Part shown: piece by piece, positions 7,901-18,592 of the stretch | Layout of the letters: each line of letters begins with the position of its first letter | Numbering within the stretch: the first letter of the stretch is position 1 | DNA from: Blastocladiella britannica | Taxonomy: Eukaryota > Blastocladiomycota > Blastocladiomycetes > Blastocladiales > Blastocladiaceae | Direction: 5' to 3' | Length of the DNA: 31,332 bases | Assembly: GCA_025349905.2 (NCBI GenBank) | Contig: MU624690.1 | Location: forward strand, 1-31,332 | Made by a program: the position numbers and the translations under genes | The notes under the pieces: generated by a model | Seen by the model: only the letters and a program-made list of their open reading frames with translations | The model's database searches: none | Told to the model about the DNA's origin: nothing

Positions 7901-8515
7901 ATTCCTGTCCAGAAACGAGAATTTCCTCCATTGTGCCTTCCCTTGGGAACACGTAGGCGATGGCGTGCGATCATTGTATTGTTGTGGAAGTTCTATTGCA
8001 GACGAGAACAGCTGCCTCGCCACCAGGACTCTCACCATTCCCCGCGCAAGGATCCGGGTGTGCCCTCGTTTGGGCGTGTCCAATCGGTACGGCCAACACA
8101 GATGTGAATGATGTTTCCAGTCCGTGTTGTTGTTTCCAAGGAGTCAAAACTGTTCGATCCAGCACACAAGCAACTCGAGCACGAGTACATCAGCGCGGCC
8201 CATCCATGGCAGTGCCTGCAGTTGAGTCAAAAAACGGAAAAAAAAACCCAAAAAAAAATGCGACACGAAACGTGACCAATCGACGCGCCTGTGTAAAAAA
8301 AAACCTCAACCTGCCATGCCCACACTATCCGAGCCGTACCAGTTCTTGGCCACCAAAAGAATTTTTTTTTTAGCCGACGCTTTGACGCTGCCGTCCGTCC
8401 TCGCTCCTCCGCCCACTCCCCGCCTTATTCTCGCAAGGATAACCAGGCCCAATTATCATCGTTGTTGATCGCTTTAACGATATCAACAACAACCCAACCA
8501 AAACCCACCACAATC
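7901..8515. other. Gap before eIF3c with one small unassigned ORF
   Basis: The only coherent frame is a 55-codon ORF at 8108-8275 (+), starting MMFPVRVVVSKESKLFDPAH and ending in a Lys-rich A-tract segment. It shows no recognisable family and may be a relic or an upstream ORF. The C/T-rich stretch at 8370-8440 probably contains the eIF3c transcription start; no good TATA box is seen. Confidence 0.35.
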
Positions 8516-11371
8516 ATGTCGCGCCGCCAGCAACCCGCGCGTCCCGCGCACCCGCCGTCGTCCTCGAGCGACGCGGCCACGTCCTCTTCGTCCGACGACG
8601 ACGCCCCCACGTCCTCGCGCGCCGCCACCGGCGGGTTCTTTGCGTCGGCGGCGTCCAAGCCGGCCAAGATCACAAAGTCCAAGTGGTTTGCGTCCAAGAT
8701 CCGGTCCGACTCGTCGTCCGGTAGCGACAGCGGCAGTGACGAGACGTCGTCCGAGGAGGACGAGGAGACGTCTTCCGAGGAGGAGGAGGAAGAGACTGAC
8801 GCTTCGTCGTCCAGTGACGAGGAGGGTGGTGACGACGAGGAAAAGGACGCAAAGAAGAAGAAGCCCGCACACCGGTTCCTCAAGGACGCCTCGGGTGCGG
8901 CCGCCAAGGACTCGGACGCCGATGAGAGCGACGAGGAGTCGGACGACTCGTACTTTGGCTCGGACTCGGACACGACCACCGACGAGGACGAGCGTGACGA
9001 CGACGACGAGCTTGGCGTGCGTTTTATTTATTGGGGACACATCTCGCATCAACAAACTCACACCTCGCCTCACTTCAATCAATGCATAAAAGGCTCCCCC
9101 CGCCGACCCCGCGGTGCGCCGCCTGCGCTGGGTCAAGGAAGAGTACCTGACCGGCACCGCCGCCGTCAAGCGCACCGGTCCCGCCAACCAGGGCGACCCC
9201 GTGGCCATTGCCGCCGCCGCCGCTGCTGCCCGCGAAGCCGCGGCCACGGCCCGTGGCGAGGCGTCGGCTGCTCGTGCACGTGCTGCCGCCGAAAAGGAAA
9301 AGGATCTGGCTGACCAGCTGCTGGGCGAGGTCAACGTCAACAATGTGCTGGAGAAGCTGGCCGAGGTGTCCATGGCCCGAGGCAAGAAGGTATGTCTTTT
9401 ACTTTCAACTGTTTCTTTCTTTTTATGCTGTTTTTTTTTTAACACCAAGAGAAAAACCAGACCTTCGACCGCGAAACCATCGTGATCGCCCTCGAGCGAC
9501 TGCTGGCGGTGGCCCCGCTGGCGTTCCAAAAGGTCAAGATCCTGCTGGCCCTGGCATCGTGCCACTTTGATTTCTTGTCGTCGGCGTCGGCGTACCTGCC
9601 GCACGGCCACTGGAAGGCGGCCGCCGGTCGTCTGACAGCGGTCTTGGACCTGCTCAACGGCAACCGCGCGCTGTCGCTGCGCGAGGACAATGAGGCCGAC
9701 GACGACGAGTCCGCCGCCGAGGCCATCCAGGAGCACGGCGACTCTGCCGCTCCGGTCTCGATCCGTGGCTCTCTGGTGGGTCTGGTGGAACGCCTGGACG
9801 AAGAGTACTTGAAGGCGCTGGCGGCGATCGAGCTGACGGCGCCCGAGTACGCGGACCGGCTCCGCGACGAGGTGGTGGTGTACGACCAGCTGGTGCGCAC
9901 CGAGGCGTACACACAGCGGCTGGGCGACGCCGACGCGTACTCGCGCGCGGTGCTCCGTCGCCTCGAGCACGTGTACAACAAGCCGCTGGCGCTGGTGGCC
10001 GCCCTCCACGCGCACGTGGTCGGCAACCGGGTCTCACACGGCGAGCCCGAGGCCGCGGCGGCCCTGGTCTCTGTCCAGGATCTGGCCGCGCACCTGTACG
10101 CGCACGCGACCGACCGGCTGCGCACGCGCGCGGTGCTATGCCACGTGACGCACCATGCGCTCCAGGGCCGGTTTTACGCGGCCCGCGATATGCTGCTGAT
10201 GTCCGGTCTGCAAGAGCACATTCGGTCGGCCGATATCGCCACGCAGGCGCTGTTCAACCGGTCGCTGGCGTACGTGGGTCTGTGTGCGTTCCGTCTGGGC
10301 CTGATGCGCGAGTCTCACGCCGCCTTGCACGAGCTGCTGGCGCCAGGAAACCAGGTGGCCCGCGAACTGCTCAACCACGGCCAGTACATTGCCATGAACC
10401 TGGAACTGCTCGAGGCCGTGTACCTGACGGCGTCGCTGGTGCTCGAGGTGCCGTACATGGCGGCGCACCCGCACGACGCGGGGAAACGCCGGGTGCTGTC
10501 CAAGACGTTCCGGCGCAACTTTGAGGCGCTCGAGCGCAACGCGTTCCAGGGCCCGCCCGAGAACACCCGCGACCATATCATGGTGGCGGCCAAGGCCACG
10601 TTGATGGGTGACTGGAAGCGCGCCGCCGCCATGCTGGCCGAGGTGCGCGTCTGGAAGCAGATGGGCGGCGGCGAAGCCACGGCCGTGGCGGTGCGCGCCA
10701 TGTTGCTGGAAAAGTGCAAGGAGACGGCCCTTGTGGCCTGGGTGCACCAGCTAGCGGCGTGCGCCGAGGCCATGTCGCTGTCGGACCTGTCCGCCACGTT
10801 TGCGCTGCCGACCGCGAAAGTGCAGGCGCTGGTGGCCCAGCTGATTGTGACGGGAGAGCTCGCGGGCAAGATTGACGGCGTGCTGGGCTTAGTGCTGGTG
10901 GCGGCGCGACCCGCGGCCAACAAGGTGCAGTGGCTCACGCACCAGGTGGCCGACAAGTTGCTGGCGATCGCCGACGGGCACGACAAGATTGTGGCGGCGC
11001 GCGCTACCGCCGAGGCGTACGCGCGCGGCGAGTTCCAGCACCGCGACGGTGGAAACCGCGGTGGGAACGATCGTCGTGGTGGTGGCCGCGGCGGGAACCG
11101 CGGTGATCGTCGCGGTGGCCGTGGTGGAAACCGCGGCGGTAAGCGCGGCGGCGAGCGTCGCGAGGGTGCCAGTGAGCGCCGTGAGGGCGGCGAGCGTCGT
11201 GATGGCGGTGAGCGTCGTGACGGTGAGCGTCGCGATGGCGAGTCCAAGCCGCGCCGCGACCAGCAGCAGCGCGACAGTGAGCGCTCCAAGAGTCCGGCCC
11301 GGGCGGCCACCAGCAACACTACCTCTACTTCCTCTGCCTCCAAGAGCCCCGCACGGGCCGCACGCGAGTAA
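8516..11371 (+). CDS. NIP1: Eukaryotic translation initiation factor 3 subunit C (eIF3c)
   Basis: I join exons 8516-9016, 9093-9389 and 9452-11371 (introns of 76 nt, GTGCGT..AAAAG, and 62 nt, GTATGT..AAGAG, both phase 0), giving 905 aa; yeast and animal eIF3c have about 810-915. The N-terminus is a long Ser/Asp/Glu-rich acidic tract, as in NIP1, which in yeast binds eIF1 and eIF5. The family block ARGKK..., PLAFQKVKILLALASCHFD follows exon 2. The PCI domain lies near the C-terminus (about residues 660-780: MLLEKCKETALVAW, SLSDLSATFALP, VQALVAQLIVTGEL, GKIDGVLGLV). The tail is a basic RGG/ERRDGG array, likely to bind RNA. The protein is a core scaffold of the eIF3 complex on the 40S ribosome in the cytoplasm. 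ATG 8516 is the first ATG in a good context. It converges on the disordered gene ending at 11464, 92 nt away. Confidence 0.93.
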
Positions 11372-11463
11372 GCCTTCTGTTGTCTCAATCCCTTTTCGTC
11401 CTTTTTTAGTCTTCCTTTACACCTTGCCTCCGCCTTTTTTTTTCTTTTGATGACACGAATACA

Positions 11464-13683
11464 TTACTTGTTGTCTCTGTCGTTGTTCATCGACGACCGG
11501 AAGTGTTCCTGGGGAAGCAGCGACGTTTCGTAAAGGGGCGGCGCGGCTGCCGCGAAATCGCTCAGATCGTTGGATTCGCGCCGCACGTGTCCACCTCTAC
11601 TGCCCTCATCACCCTCGTCGTCGTCATCGTCTTCAATCACATAAACCGAGTGTACGCCGCTCCTGCTGCTCCTATCGCTCCCATTGACCGAGGCGCCAAT
11701 CATCGGCTGTCCCTGTCCGCCGCCATCCTCGATCGGCACCGACGAGCGCGGCCCGCCTTGCACACTGGGAGTACTAGCGGTACTGGCGGTCGTAGTCGTT
11801 CTGGCTCCGTTCGAGTGCCGGTCGTAGCGACGCGGATGATAATGGCCGGCGGCGGGGTGGTCCTCCGGAGTGGACGAGTCGACGACTTCGACCATGGGTG
11901 GGGAGACTTGCACGCGCGGCGGTGGTGGTGGAGGCGGAGTTGAGGGTGGAGGTGGAGGCGGTGGCCGAGGTTGCTGGCCAGGCGTCGGCGTCATGATGGG
12001 CGAATGGTGGCGGTTGTGCTTCGATGATGAGGACGAGGCGGCACGGAACTGGAGCAACAGCTCGGGTCCCGCCACGGGGTACTGCGACGACGGCGGGAGC
12101 GGGAGCTGGAATCCTCCCAGGAGTCCACAGGACCATTCCTTGGTGGATGCCGACGCACTTGTTGAATTACGGTTGGTCGTTGTGCGGTTGCTGCTGCTGG
12201 TGGTCGCCGTTGTTGTTGCTGCCATGGACCGGCGGTGCGTATGGGACAACCCTAGGCCTCCTCCGGTCGCTGCCGCTGCTGTCGGTGCCACCGAGGGTCG
12301 AGACGCCGCGATCGGGGGCAGCGGCGGCAGGAGAGGAAGTGGGGCCGGCAGTGGCGGCGGGTTATGGTGCGGGTGGGATGGGTCCGGGTCGGTGGGACCT
12401 TGGAATAACAGCACGGGAGACGGGGACGGCGATGCGCTGGTCAGCGAGGAGATCGGTGGGGATGCGAGTGTCGTCGCACCTGCTCCGCCTCCTCGAGTCA
12501 CGGCGGCAGCAGAAGCAGCAGCAGCAGGACGCCAGGTCGATGGAGCAGACGTCGCCGTAAATGGACCCCACCTCAGTCGCCCAATGGTGCTCGGAGCACC
12601 CGTCGTTGCCGTCGCACCCGTGGCGGTGGTGGCAGCAGTCATGCCGTGTCGAATTGACGTCGGAGGTGGAGGCAGTGGTGGTGGCGGTGGAGCCGGCCCC
12701 CCTCGCGACAACGACGAGCCGCCCCGGGCCGCCACCGGCACGCGGTCGCGCACAGTCGACACGGGGGGCAAGTCGGTGTACTGCTCGTGCGTGCGCTCGG
12801 CCGATACGTGTGCTGCCTGTCGCTGCGACTGGCGGCGGCGCTGCTGCTGGTGGAACGGTGCCGGCGGCGGAGGCGACTCGAACTTGACGGTAACGACCTT
12901 GGTGGCGTCCATGTCGCGGTTGCGGTCGATGGAAGAGCCGGGCTCGGGCTTGACGATTCTCTCAGTTGAGGACGACGATCGGCGCGATCGCTCGGGTGCT
13001 GTAGCGCTGCTCGTTCCTCCACCGGTCCGTCGTCCAGGTGCGGTACCAGCACCAGTACCGGCGGAAAGGTTGCGCCGAGATCGCTTGGTGGAGGGCTCCT
13101 TGCTGCTCCGTCGCCCACCACCACCACCACCGCCGCGCTCGGTCCGGCGTCGGTCTGCCCGTTCATCGTCACCAGAGTTGCCAGCGTCGTCGTCTTTGTC
13201 GACTTCGGCGCTGGGCGTCTCCCGCGCACGTTTTTTCCGATCCCGTTGTTGCCGTTGAGCAGCGGGTTCAGTGCTCCGAGAACTAACGGCCCGCCTTGCC
13301 GCCGCCAGCGCCCGGTCCAGTCGCACCGAAGTCGTCGCGTGTGCCAGCCGCCACCGCTCGTTCTCGCCCGCCAGCGCAAATACTAGGTCGCCCAGTTTTG
13401 CCAGCTCGGCTTCGGCCGCCGCCACCGCCTGATCCACCAGTGGCGGTGGCGGCGGATCGAGTAAAGTCACGGCGTCGCGGACGCGGTCCAGTGCGGCGTA
13501 CATGGCGGTCACGGCGGCGCCGGCGGCTGCGGCGGCGGAACCCGTCGTGGTTGTTAAGTCGGGCCGTGGTCCGGGTGGTGGTGGTCCAGAAGGTGTCATG
13601 GCCAATGTAGGTACTGGTGGAAGCAAGAGGACCTGGCGGCGTGGCTCAGGATCGATGCGACTAGCGCTGGCAGCATACAACAC
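11464..13683 (-). CDS. Large disordered Pro/Ser/Thr-rich protein with nuclear signals (739 aa)
   Basis: It is a single exon with no recognised family. Residues about 55-150 are predicted helical and may form a coiled coil (TAMYAALDRVRDAV, VDQAVAAAEAELAKLGDL, RLDRALAAARRAV). Basic clusters follow (RKKRARE, RRSSKEPSTKRSRRN), compatible with nuclear import. The rest is low complexity: runs of Gly, Pro, Thr and Ser, many PPPP motifs, and an acidic block (VYVIEDDDDDEGDEG) before a conserved-looking tail ending SSMNNDRDNK. Starts at 13683 or 13599 are possible; the latter (MTPSG) has a better context and leaves a more normal 128-nt gap to the upstream gene, against 44 nt. Long frames on the opposite strand are GC-driven shadows. 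A nuclear regulatory protein is a guess. Confidence 0.6.
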   Translation of the reverse strand: MLYAASASRIDPEPRRQVLLLPPVPTLAMTPSGPPPPGPRPDLTTTTGSAAAAAGAAVTAMYAALDRVRDAVTLLDPPPPPLVDQAVAAAEAELAKLGDLVFALAGENERWRLAHATTSVRLDRALAAARRAVSSRSTEPAAQRQQRDRKKRARETPSAEVDKDDDAGNSGDDERADRRRTERGGGGGGGRRSSKEPSTKRSRRNLSAGTGAGTAPGRRTGGGTSSATAPERSRRSSSSTERIVKPEPGSSIDRNRDMDATKVVTVKFESPPPPAPFHQQQRRRQSQRQAAHVSAERTHEQYTDLPPVSTVRDRVPVAARGGSSLSRGGPAPPPPPLPPPPTSIRHGMTAATTATGATATTGAPSTIGRLRWGPFTATSAPSTWRPAAAASAAAVTRGGGAGATTLASPPISSLTSASPSPSPVLLFQGPTDPDPSHPHHNPPPLPAPLPLLPPLPPIAASRPSVAPTAAAATGGGLGLSHTHRRSMAATTTATTSSSNRTTTNRNSTSASASTKEWSCGLLGGFQLPLPPSSQYPVAGPELLLQFRAASSSSSKHNRHHSPIMTPTPGQQPRPPPPPPPSTPPPPPPPRVQVSPPMVEVVDSSTPEDHPAAGHYHPRRYDRHSNGARTTTTASTASTPSVQGGPRSSVPIEDGGGQGQPMIGASVNGSDRSSRSGVHSVYVIEDDDDDEGDEGSRGGHVRRESNDLSDFAAAAPPLYETSLLPQEHFRSSMNNDRDNK

Positions 13684-13727
13684 AAGAGTTCAGAAGCGTT
13701 GATTTTGAAAGACTCATCCAACTAACA

Positions 13728-16289
13728 TCAACTGTTCGCCCACCCACGGTACCCCTCCCCATCCCCGTCTCCCACCCCATCCTCCTCGTCAATCGCATCC
13801 AGCCCGCGACTATCAGTCGCCAAGATCCCCGTGGCCCACGTCTCCCGCGCAGGCGACACCACCACCAACGCTGCCACCATCGCCACTGGCTGCTGTGCTC
13901 CGCCGCCGCGTGCCCCTGCCCCGGTCGGCCCGCACTGGGCAGGAGCCGTCCACAGATTGCGTAACCCGCGCTTGACTGCCAGCTGCGGCAGCGCTGCGTT
14001 GAGGCCGTTGGCGTCGGCGTTGGCGTACCGCACCACCGGGCCCATCGTTGTTGCCGACGATGACCCTGCCGAGTCCCCGGAGGAGGTGGAAGGGTATGGC
14101 GATGGCGACGTGGATGGCCGGTCTCGACCCGTGGATGATGATGAACCGAAGAACGATGAAGGTGGAACCGCCGCCGCATTGGCCAATGCGCCCATCGATA
14201 ACGTCTCCCATGGCTGCGCGGTGCCCGTGAGTTGCAGAGACGTTGTCGTTGTCCGGCCCGGAATGGGCGGTTTCGAGTGCCTTTGGCTTGTTGGGTCAGC
14301 GGCGGTGCTCGTGGCCATGTCACCCGTCCACAGGTTCCCGGTCGACCCCGTGTACGCTTCGGTGGTGTTGGCATTGGTCGGTGGTGGGCTAACCGGAACC
14401 AGGCCCAACCACTGCTGCCCGCCGGCACCGCCGCACCGGCGCGCCCGTAACTTGGCGTCGGTCCACGGATTCCACGGCTCCGGGTCATGGTCCTCACGGT
14501 CATCGGCCGCGAACGAGTCACTGGAACTCAGCGACAGCGACCGGCGGGTGTGCGCGTGAGGGTGCGCGGCGAACCACGCGTCCATGGCTGCCGGGTCAAC
14601 GGCGGCAGCGGGTGGAACGCGCACTTTAGGTGTTGTCGCATCTTCACCGCCACTAGCGGGTGACCGACGACCACCCAAAGCCGGATCCCGCCGAGGAGGC
14701 CCGAGCCGCTCGTGCACGCCGAGCGACATCGGCTCACACACCAGTCCCGCGCCGTGCGCCGCGACCCGCGCCCATTCGCGGTTGCCGCGCACGTTGGCCA
14801 GCGTTGTCTCGGTCACTGCTGGCGCGCCGGTGGATGGCGCTGCTGAGATTCCGCCCGTCCACTTACTGCTACTGCCGCCAGCGCTCTTTATTGGTAATAC
14901 GGAAGCGGTGGTGGTGGACGTAGCAGTGGCACGGGTGCCCCGGACCCGCGCTAACGCCAGCATTTGTTGCTGCTGCTGGACCTTGGATGCCTTGGAGTCC
15001 TCTTTGCCAGCGCTCCCGGCGGCGCCCATATGAATGACGGGAGGCATGGCCGCGCGAGCGTCGGCCTCAGCTGCTGTCGCCGCAATCGCTCGAGCTACCC
15101 GCGCTCGCGCATACGCTGCGCTCCGCACGGCGGCCATCGTGGAGTCGTGCTGCCAGTCAGAAGCGCCTGCAGGAATCAGTGATGCGCCGCGACCGTGGGC
15201 GGGTGGATCGTCAAGCGGTTGGTGGGTGACAGAGAGCGATGCCATGACGGTCGCATAGGAGGAAGATGAGGGACGTGGTAATGGTGCTGACGAGGGTGTA
15301 GGGGTACTGCTATTGGCGGCGCCAGGAGTAGCATTTGGGGCCGGACTGCCTGCGTGCTCGCGATTGACCAGTCGAGTCGGCGGATGTCGTCGTCGGCGGC
15401 GGCGGCGATGTGGGGAAAGGGGTACGGGTGCCGGCAGGACTGGCGATGCTGGCTCGATTACTGGTCCACGCTCGGCATCGTGGACATGTGCAGGCGGTGC
15501 GTCGGCCACGGTCATTCGGGACAGTAGCTATGAAATACACACACTTCAGTACTGCATACCACCACATCCGATACACCATAAAAAAGTGATACATACCCGT
15601 GCGGCCCTGGCCGCCCTCCCCTCAGCCCTTCTCTGCGCCTTATGTTCACCAAGCACCAAATCCACCGCCATATGTTGCATCGTCGCCTGCTGCTGGACGT
15701 CCAGCAACTGTCGCTGCTGCACCACCAGCTCACGTAACACCTTTAACCGTGCCGCTCGGCCCGCATCGCCCTGCCGGTTGACTGATGCCGCCGCCAGCGC
15801 GGTGAGCACTGCGCCCGGGTGTGCGGTGGAGACCAGGCGAGCTGTTACGGCGCAGCGCACTGCCCGATCGGATGTCAGTTCTGGCGATGAAGCTGTGTCT
15901 GGAGCAGCAGCATTTGATGGGGGTCGCTGCTGTTGCTGTTGCTGTTGCTGGACGGTGCTGAGCGCCGCGGACATGGACGCGGCCGCTTCGCCAGTTGCGA
16001 CTCCACGGGCATGCCGGCGTTTTCCTATCGGTGCTGCTGATGTTGAGGTTGCAGTGGTGCTCTGGTGGCTCAGGTCGAGGGTCGAAGGCGCTGTCGACGA
16101 CAACGAGGATAACAAGGACGACGATGACGAGGACGATCCATGGGAGACCGATCTCTTAAGGCTCGATGATTTTGCCATTCCAGCTGGATCGCCGGCCAGT
16201 GGGAGCGTCGCTGCATAGAACACGGGCGACAGCGGGATGCCTGGGGTCGGGTGGTGTCGCGGTGGCCGTAGAGACTTTTCGCGGGTCAT
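13728..16289 (-). CDS. Disordered protein with polyQ and repeated W-T/A-G/D motifs (830 aa, two exons)
   Basis: Exon 1 (16289-15597) and exon 2 (15527-13728) are joined across a 69-nt intron (GTATGT..TTCATAG, phase 0: ...RAAR|LLSRMTV). Exon 1 has Ser runs, a polyQ run of eight and a long helical Ala/Gln/Arg segment (about residues 140-230: VRCAVTARLVSTAH, LRELVVQQRQLLDVQQQ) that could be a coiled coil. Exon 2 is disordered but repeats a short Trp motif: SKWTGG, NPWTDAK, NLWTGD, NLWTAP, ETWATG, RGWANS. Clusters of acidic and Ser residues (SLSLSSSDSFAADDREDHD) suggest phosphorylation sites. No family is recognised. ATG 16178 (MAKSSSLKRS) is an alternative start. It is divergent from the gene at 16492, with a 202-nt shared upstream region. 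Confidence 0.6.
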
Positions 16290-16491
16290 CCTTTATTCGA
16301 ATTTTATCTTTATTGGAATACGAGAAGGGCCGAGTGTGGAAGTTGGATCCAATCTCTGGATCCAACATTTTTTTTGATACGTGCGATGGGAAATTTGTCT
16401 TCAACTCCGTTTCTTTCTCTGCTTGACTCCAAAACCTTCATTCCATTGACCCGCGAAAGGACCGTCCTCCCCAAATACAATCTGCACACAA

Positions 16492-17067
16492 ATGCTGAAT
16501 GGTAAACGCCCCCCCTCGCTCACTCTGCAGCTACGCGCAACCCACAATATCGCTGTCCGCTTGGAGGCCCGACTGCGCGCATTACGAGCTGCTCTGTCCG
16601 CAAGCAACCCAGCCACTCCAGGAATTGGCCGCTCTACTCGCCGTCACCTTGTAACCACTTCCCCATTGGCACGTCTGACGACAAAGGGCAACAACGGCCA
16701 GGACGATGAAGATCAGGCGCAGCAGCCCAAGCGCCGTCGATCAGCCAGGGTCGCTGGTCGCTTGCGCGTGGTAAGCACCGACGATACCGAGAAAGTCAAT
16801 GACAAAAATGGAGCCATGGTCAAAACAGATGACAAGGACGACGATGAGTATATTGTCGAGGAACCCTTTGTGCCGACCGTCAGTGCGAAATTGGCGGCAC
16901 AGGCACGGGAACGGCGTCTGACTCGGCAGCACCAGCAGCATCATGGATCGGTAGAGGACGGGGGAACAAAGGGGAGCTGGACCGAGCTGCGGCCGCTGGA
17001 AGTGCTGTTGCGGTCGATCGAGGATGAGCTGGCATCGCAATCCGAGTCCTCCTCACCGCCGCCCTAA
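16492..17067 (+). CDS. Hypothetical basic/acidic protein (191 aa)
   Basis: It is a single exon. The N-terminal half is basic and Ala/Leu-rich with a short helix (HNIAVRLEARLRALRAAL) and a likely nuclear signal (QPKRRRSARVAGRLR). The middle is acidic (DDKDDDEYIVEEPF). The C-terminal part has helices (SAKLAAQARERRLTRQ and LRPLEVLLRSIEDEL). No family is recognised; its composition suggests a nuclear protein. It is divergent from the gene ending at 13728 and lies 88 nt before the CRAL-TRIO gene on the same strand. Confidence 0.6.
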   Translation: MLNGKRPPSLTLQLRATHNIAVRLEARLRALRAALSASNPATPGIGRSTRRHLVTTSPLARLTTKGNNGQDDEDQAQQPKRRRSARVAGRLRVVSTDDTEKVNDKNGAMVKTDDKDDDEYIVEEPFVPTVSAKLAAQARERRLTRQHQQHHGSVEDGGTKGSWTELRPLEVLLRSIEDELASQSESSSPPP

Positions 17068-17155
17068 TCGTGCATCTCTCTTCCGAAATTGGAAAGCGGA
17101 GCGGAACTGTATCTAAATCCGTCCAACCAAAATATATAACCCATATTGCATAATT

Positions 17156-18401
17156 ATGCGCCCGACCCTTGTCCTCCCCGTGCACCTGGGCGGTGCCCCG
17201 TCGCTTGCGGAACTGCACCAGCAGCAACAGTCAGCCGATAAGAACACCCTCGAAACGCTGGTCGCTGACCTGACGCCAGCACATGCCGCGGCCGCGCGCG
17301 CCATGCGGCACTTGGTCGATGCTTCGCCCAATTTGACCGACAGTGACCGCGAGTGGGCCGACGACAAGTGTCTCCTGCGCTACCTGTCTGTGCTTTTTTT
17401 TTTTTTCATTACAAATTTCGTACTAAAGCTGAAATCCGGCCGATTGGAAACCCAGTCGCGCGCGCCATTACGACGTACCCGTAGCCTACGCCGGGCTATT
17501 GGAAACCGTCAAGTGGCGGAGCGAGACCCATCCCGACACGATTCCAACGCACCCTCACATGTCCACCCAGGGCGCCACGGGGAAGCAAGTGCACCACGGG
17601 TTCAGTGTCGAGGGCCACCCAGTGCTATACTTGGTCCCGCGACACGAGAACAGCAGCGACGAGGAACAGCAGTTCCAGTTCATCCTGTACAACCTGGAAC
17701 TAGCGATCCGGCGCATGTCCCCCGCCCCGCACGCGCCCGAAAAGCTCGCGCTGGTGATTGACCTGGGCGGCATGGCGTTCTCGAAACGCATGTCGCTGGA
17801 CATGCAAAAGCGGTTTATTTCGACGCTCGGCGCGCATTACCCGGAACGGCTGTGGCGCGCGTTCATTCTCAACGCGCCGTGGTTCTTTAGCACCGCGTGG
17901 AAGGTCATTGGACCGTTCCTGGACCCGGTCACGCGGTCCAAGATCGCGTTCGTGTCGGCACCTACGGCGGTGGCGAAAGAACAGCTGGCATCGTCCGGGT
18001 CGTCGATGAAGTCATCGGCTTCAACGCATGGTGGAAGGTGGTCGCTGGGCGGTCTTTGGGGCGGCAGTCGGTCGAAGGGGGCACCTGCGGCCGAGCAGCC
18101 CTCGACCGAGACATCGGATCCGACTGTCATCCCAAAAGAGGAACAAGGATTGTCGTCCATCACCGCGGCGCTCGACACCACCGACCTGCTGGCCGCGTAC
18201 GGGGGCAAGTGCACGCATGCGTGGGACGCGGTGACGTACTTTGAGCGCGCGGCCGAGTTCATTGCCGAGAGCGACCGATTGCGGGGGTTGCGGGTGGCGG
18301 CGGTGGCGGCGCCTCGCGCTGCAGAACAGGAGGGAGAGCGGTCGGTGGCAGTCGAGGACGAGGGTGAGGGCGGCTCGAAGAGTGCAGTCGCAGAGGAGTA
18401 G
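17156..18401 (+). CDS. CRAL-TRIO (Sec14-like) lipid-transfer protein (391 aa, two exons)
   Basis: I join exons 17156-17385 and 17456-18401. The 70-nt intron has an unusual donor GTCTGT, a TACTAAAG branch-like site at 17421 and acceptor CCCAG; it is phase 2 and restores the family signature KCLLRYL|RARHYDV...LLETVKWR, the CRAL-TRIO N-terminal helix pair (residues about 60-100). The lipid-binding domain follows (about 115-270: HHGFSVEGHPVLYLVPR, LALVIDLGGMAF, YPERLWRAFILNAPWFF, WKVIGPFLDPVTRSKIAFV), and the end of the fold is LLAAYGGKCTHAWD. A Ser/Gly/Pro insert lies at about 290-340 and an acidic tail at the end. Members exchange phosphatidylinositol and other lipids between membranes in the cytosol. 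TATATAA at 17133 is only 17 nt from the first ATG, so translation might start at the in-frame ATG 17303. Confidence 0.87.
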
Positions 18402-18592
18402 ATTCGAGCGCCGTGGGGGTCTTGGCAATGAGAACAGCACCCAGGTTGTAAAGCTGCGGATCTTTCCACTTCGAAAAAAAAAAATCGTTAAATTTCACAG
18501 ACCTTTTTTTAACGACAGAATCCGACCCTCCCCATCGTACTGGATACTGGATACTCCTGGACTGGACTGGACACCAAATAAAAAAAAACGGA

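Noticed and set aside
8483..10015. A 510-codon minus-strand frame opposite eIF3c
   Set aside because: It is the mirror of GC-rich coding sequence, rich in Arg and Val without domains, and it crosses two well-supported eIF3c introns.
11870..13258. A 462-codon plus-strand frame opposite the disordered gene
   Set aside because: Composition is the complement of Pro/Ser/Thr codons; the minus-strand frame is longer, with nuclear signals and helices. Neither has a family match, so this is a judgement.
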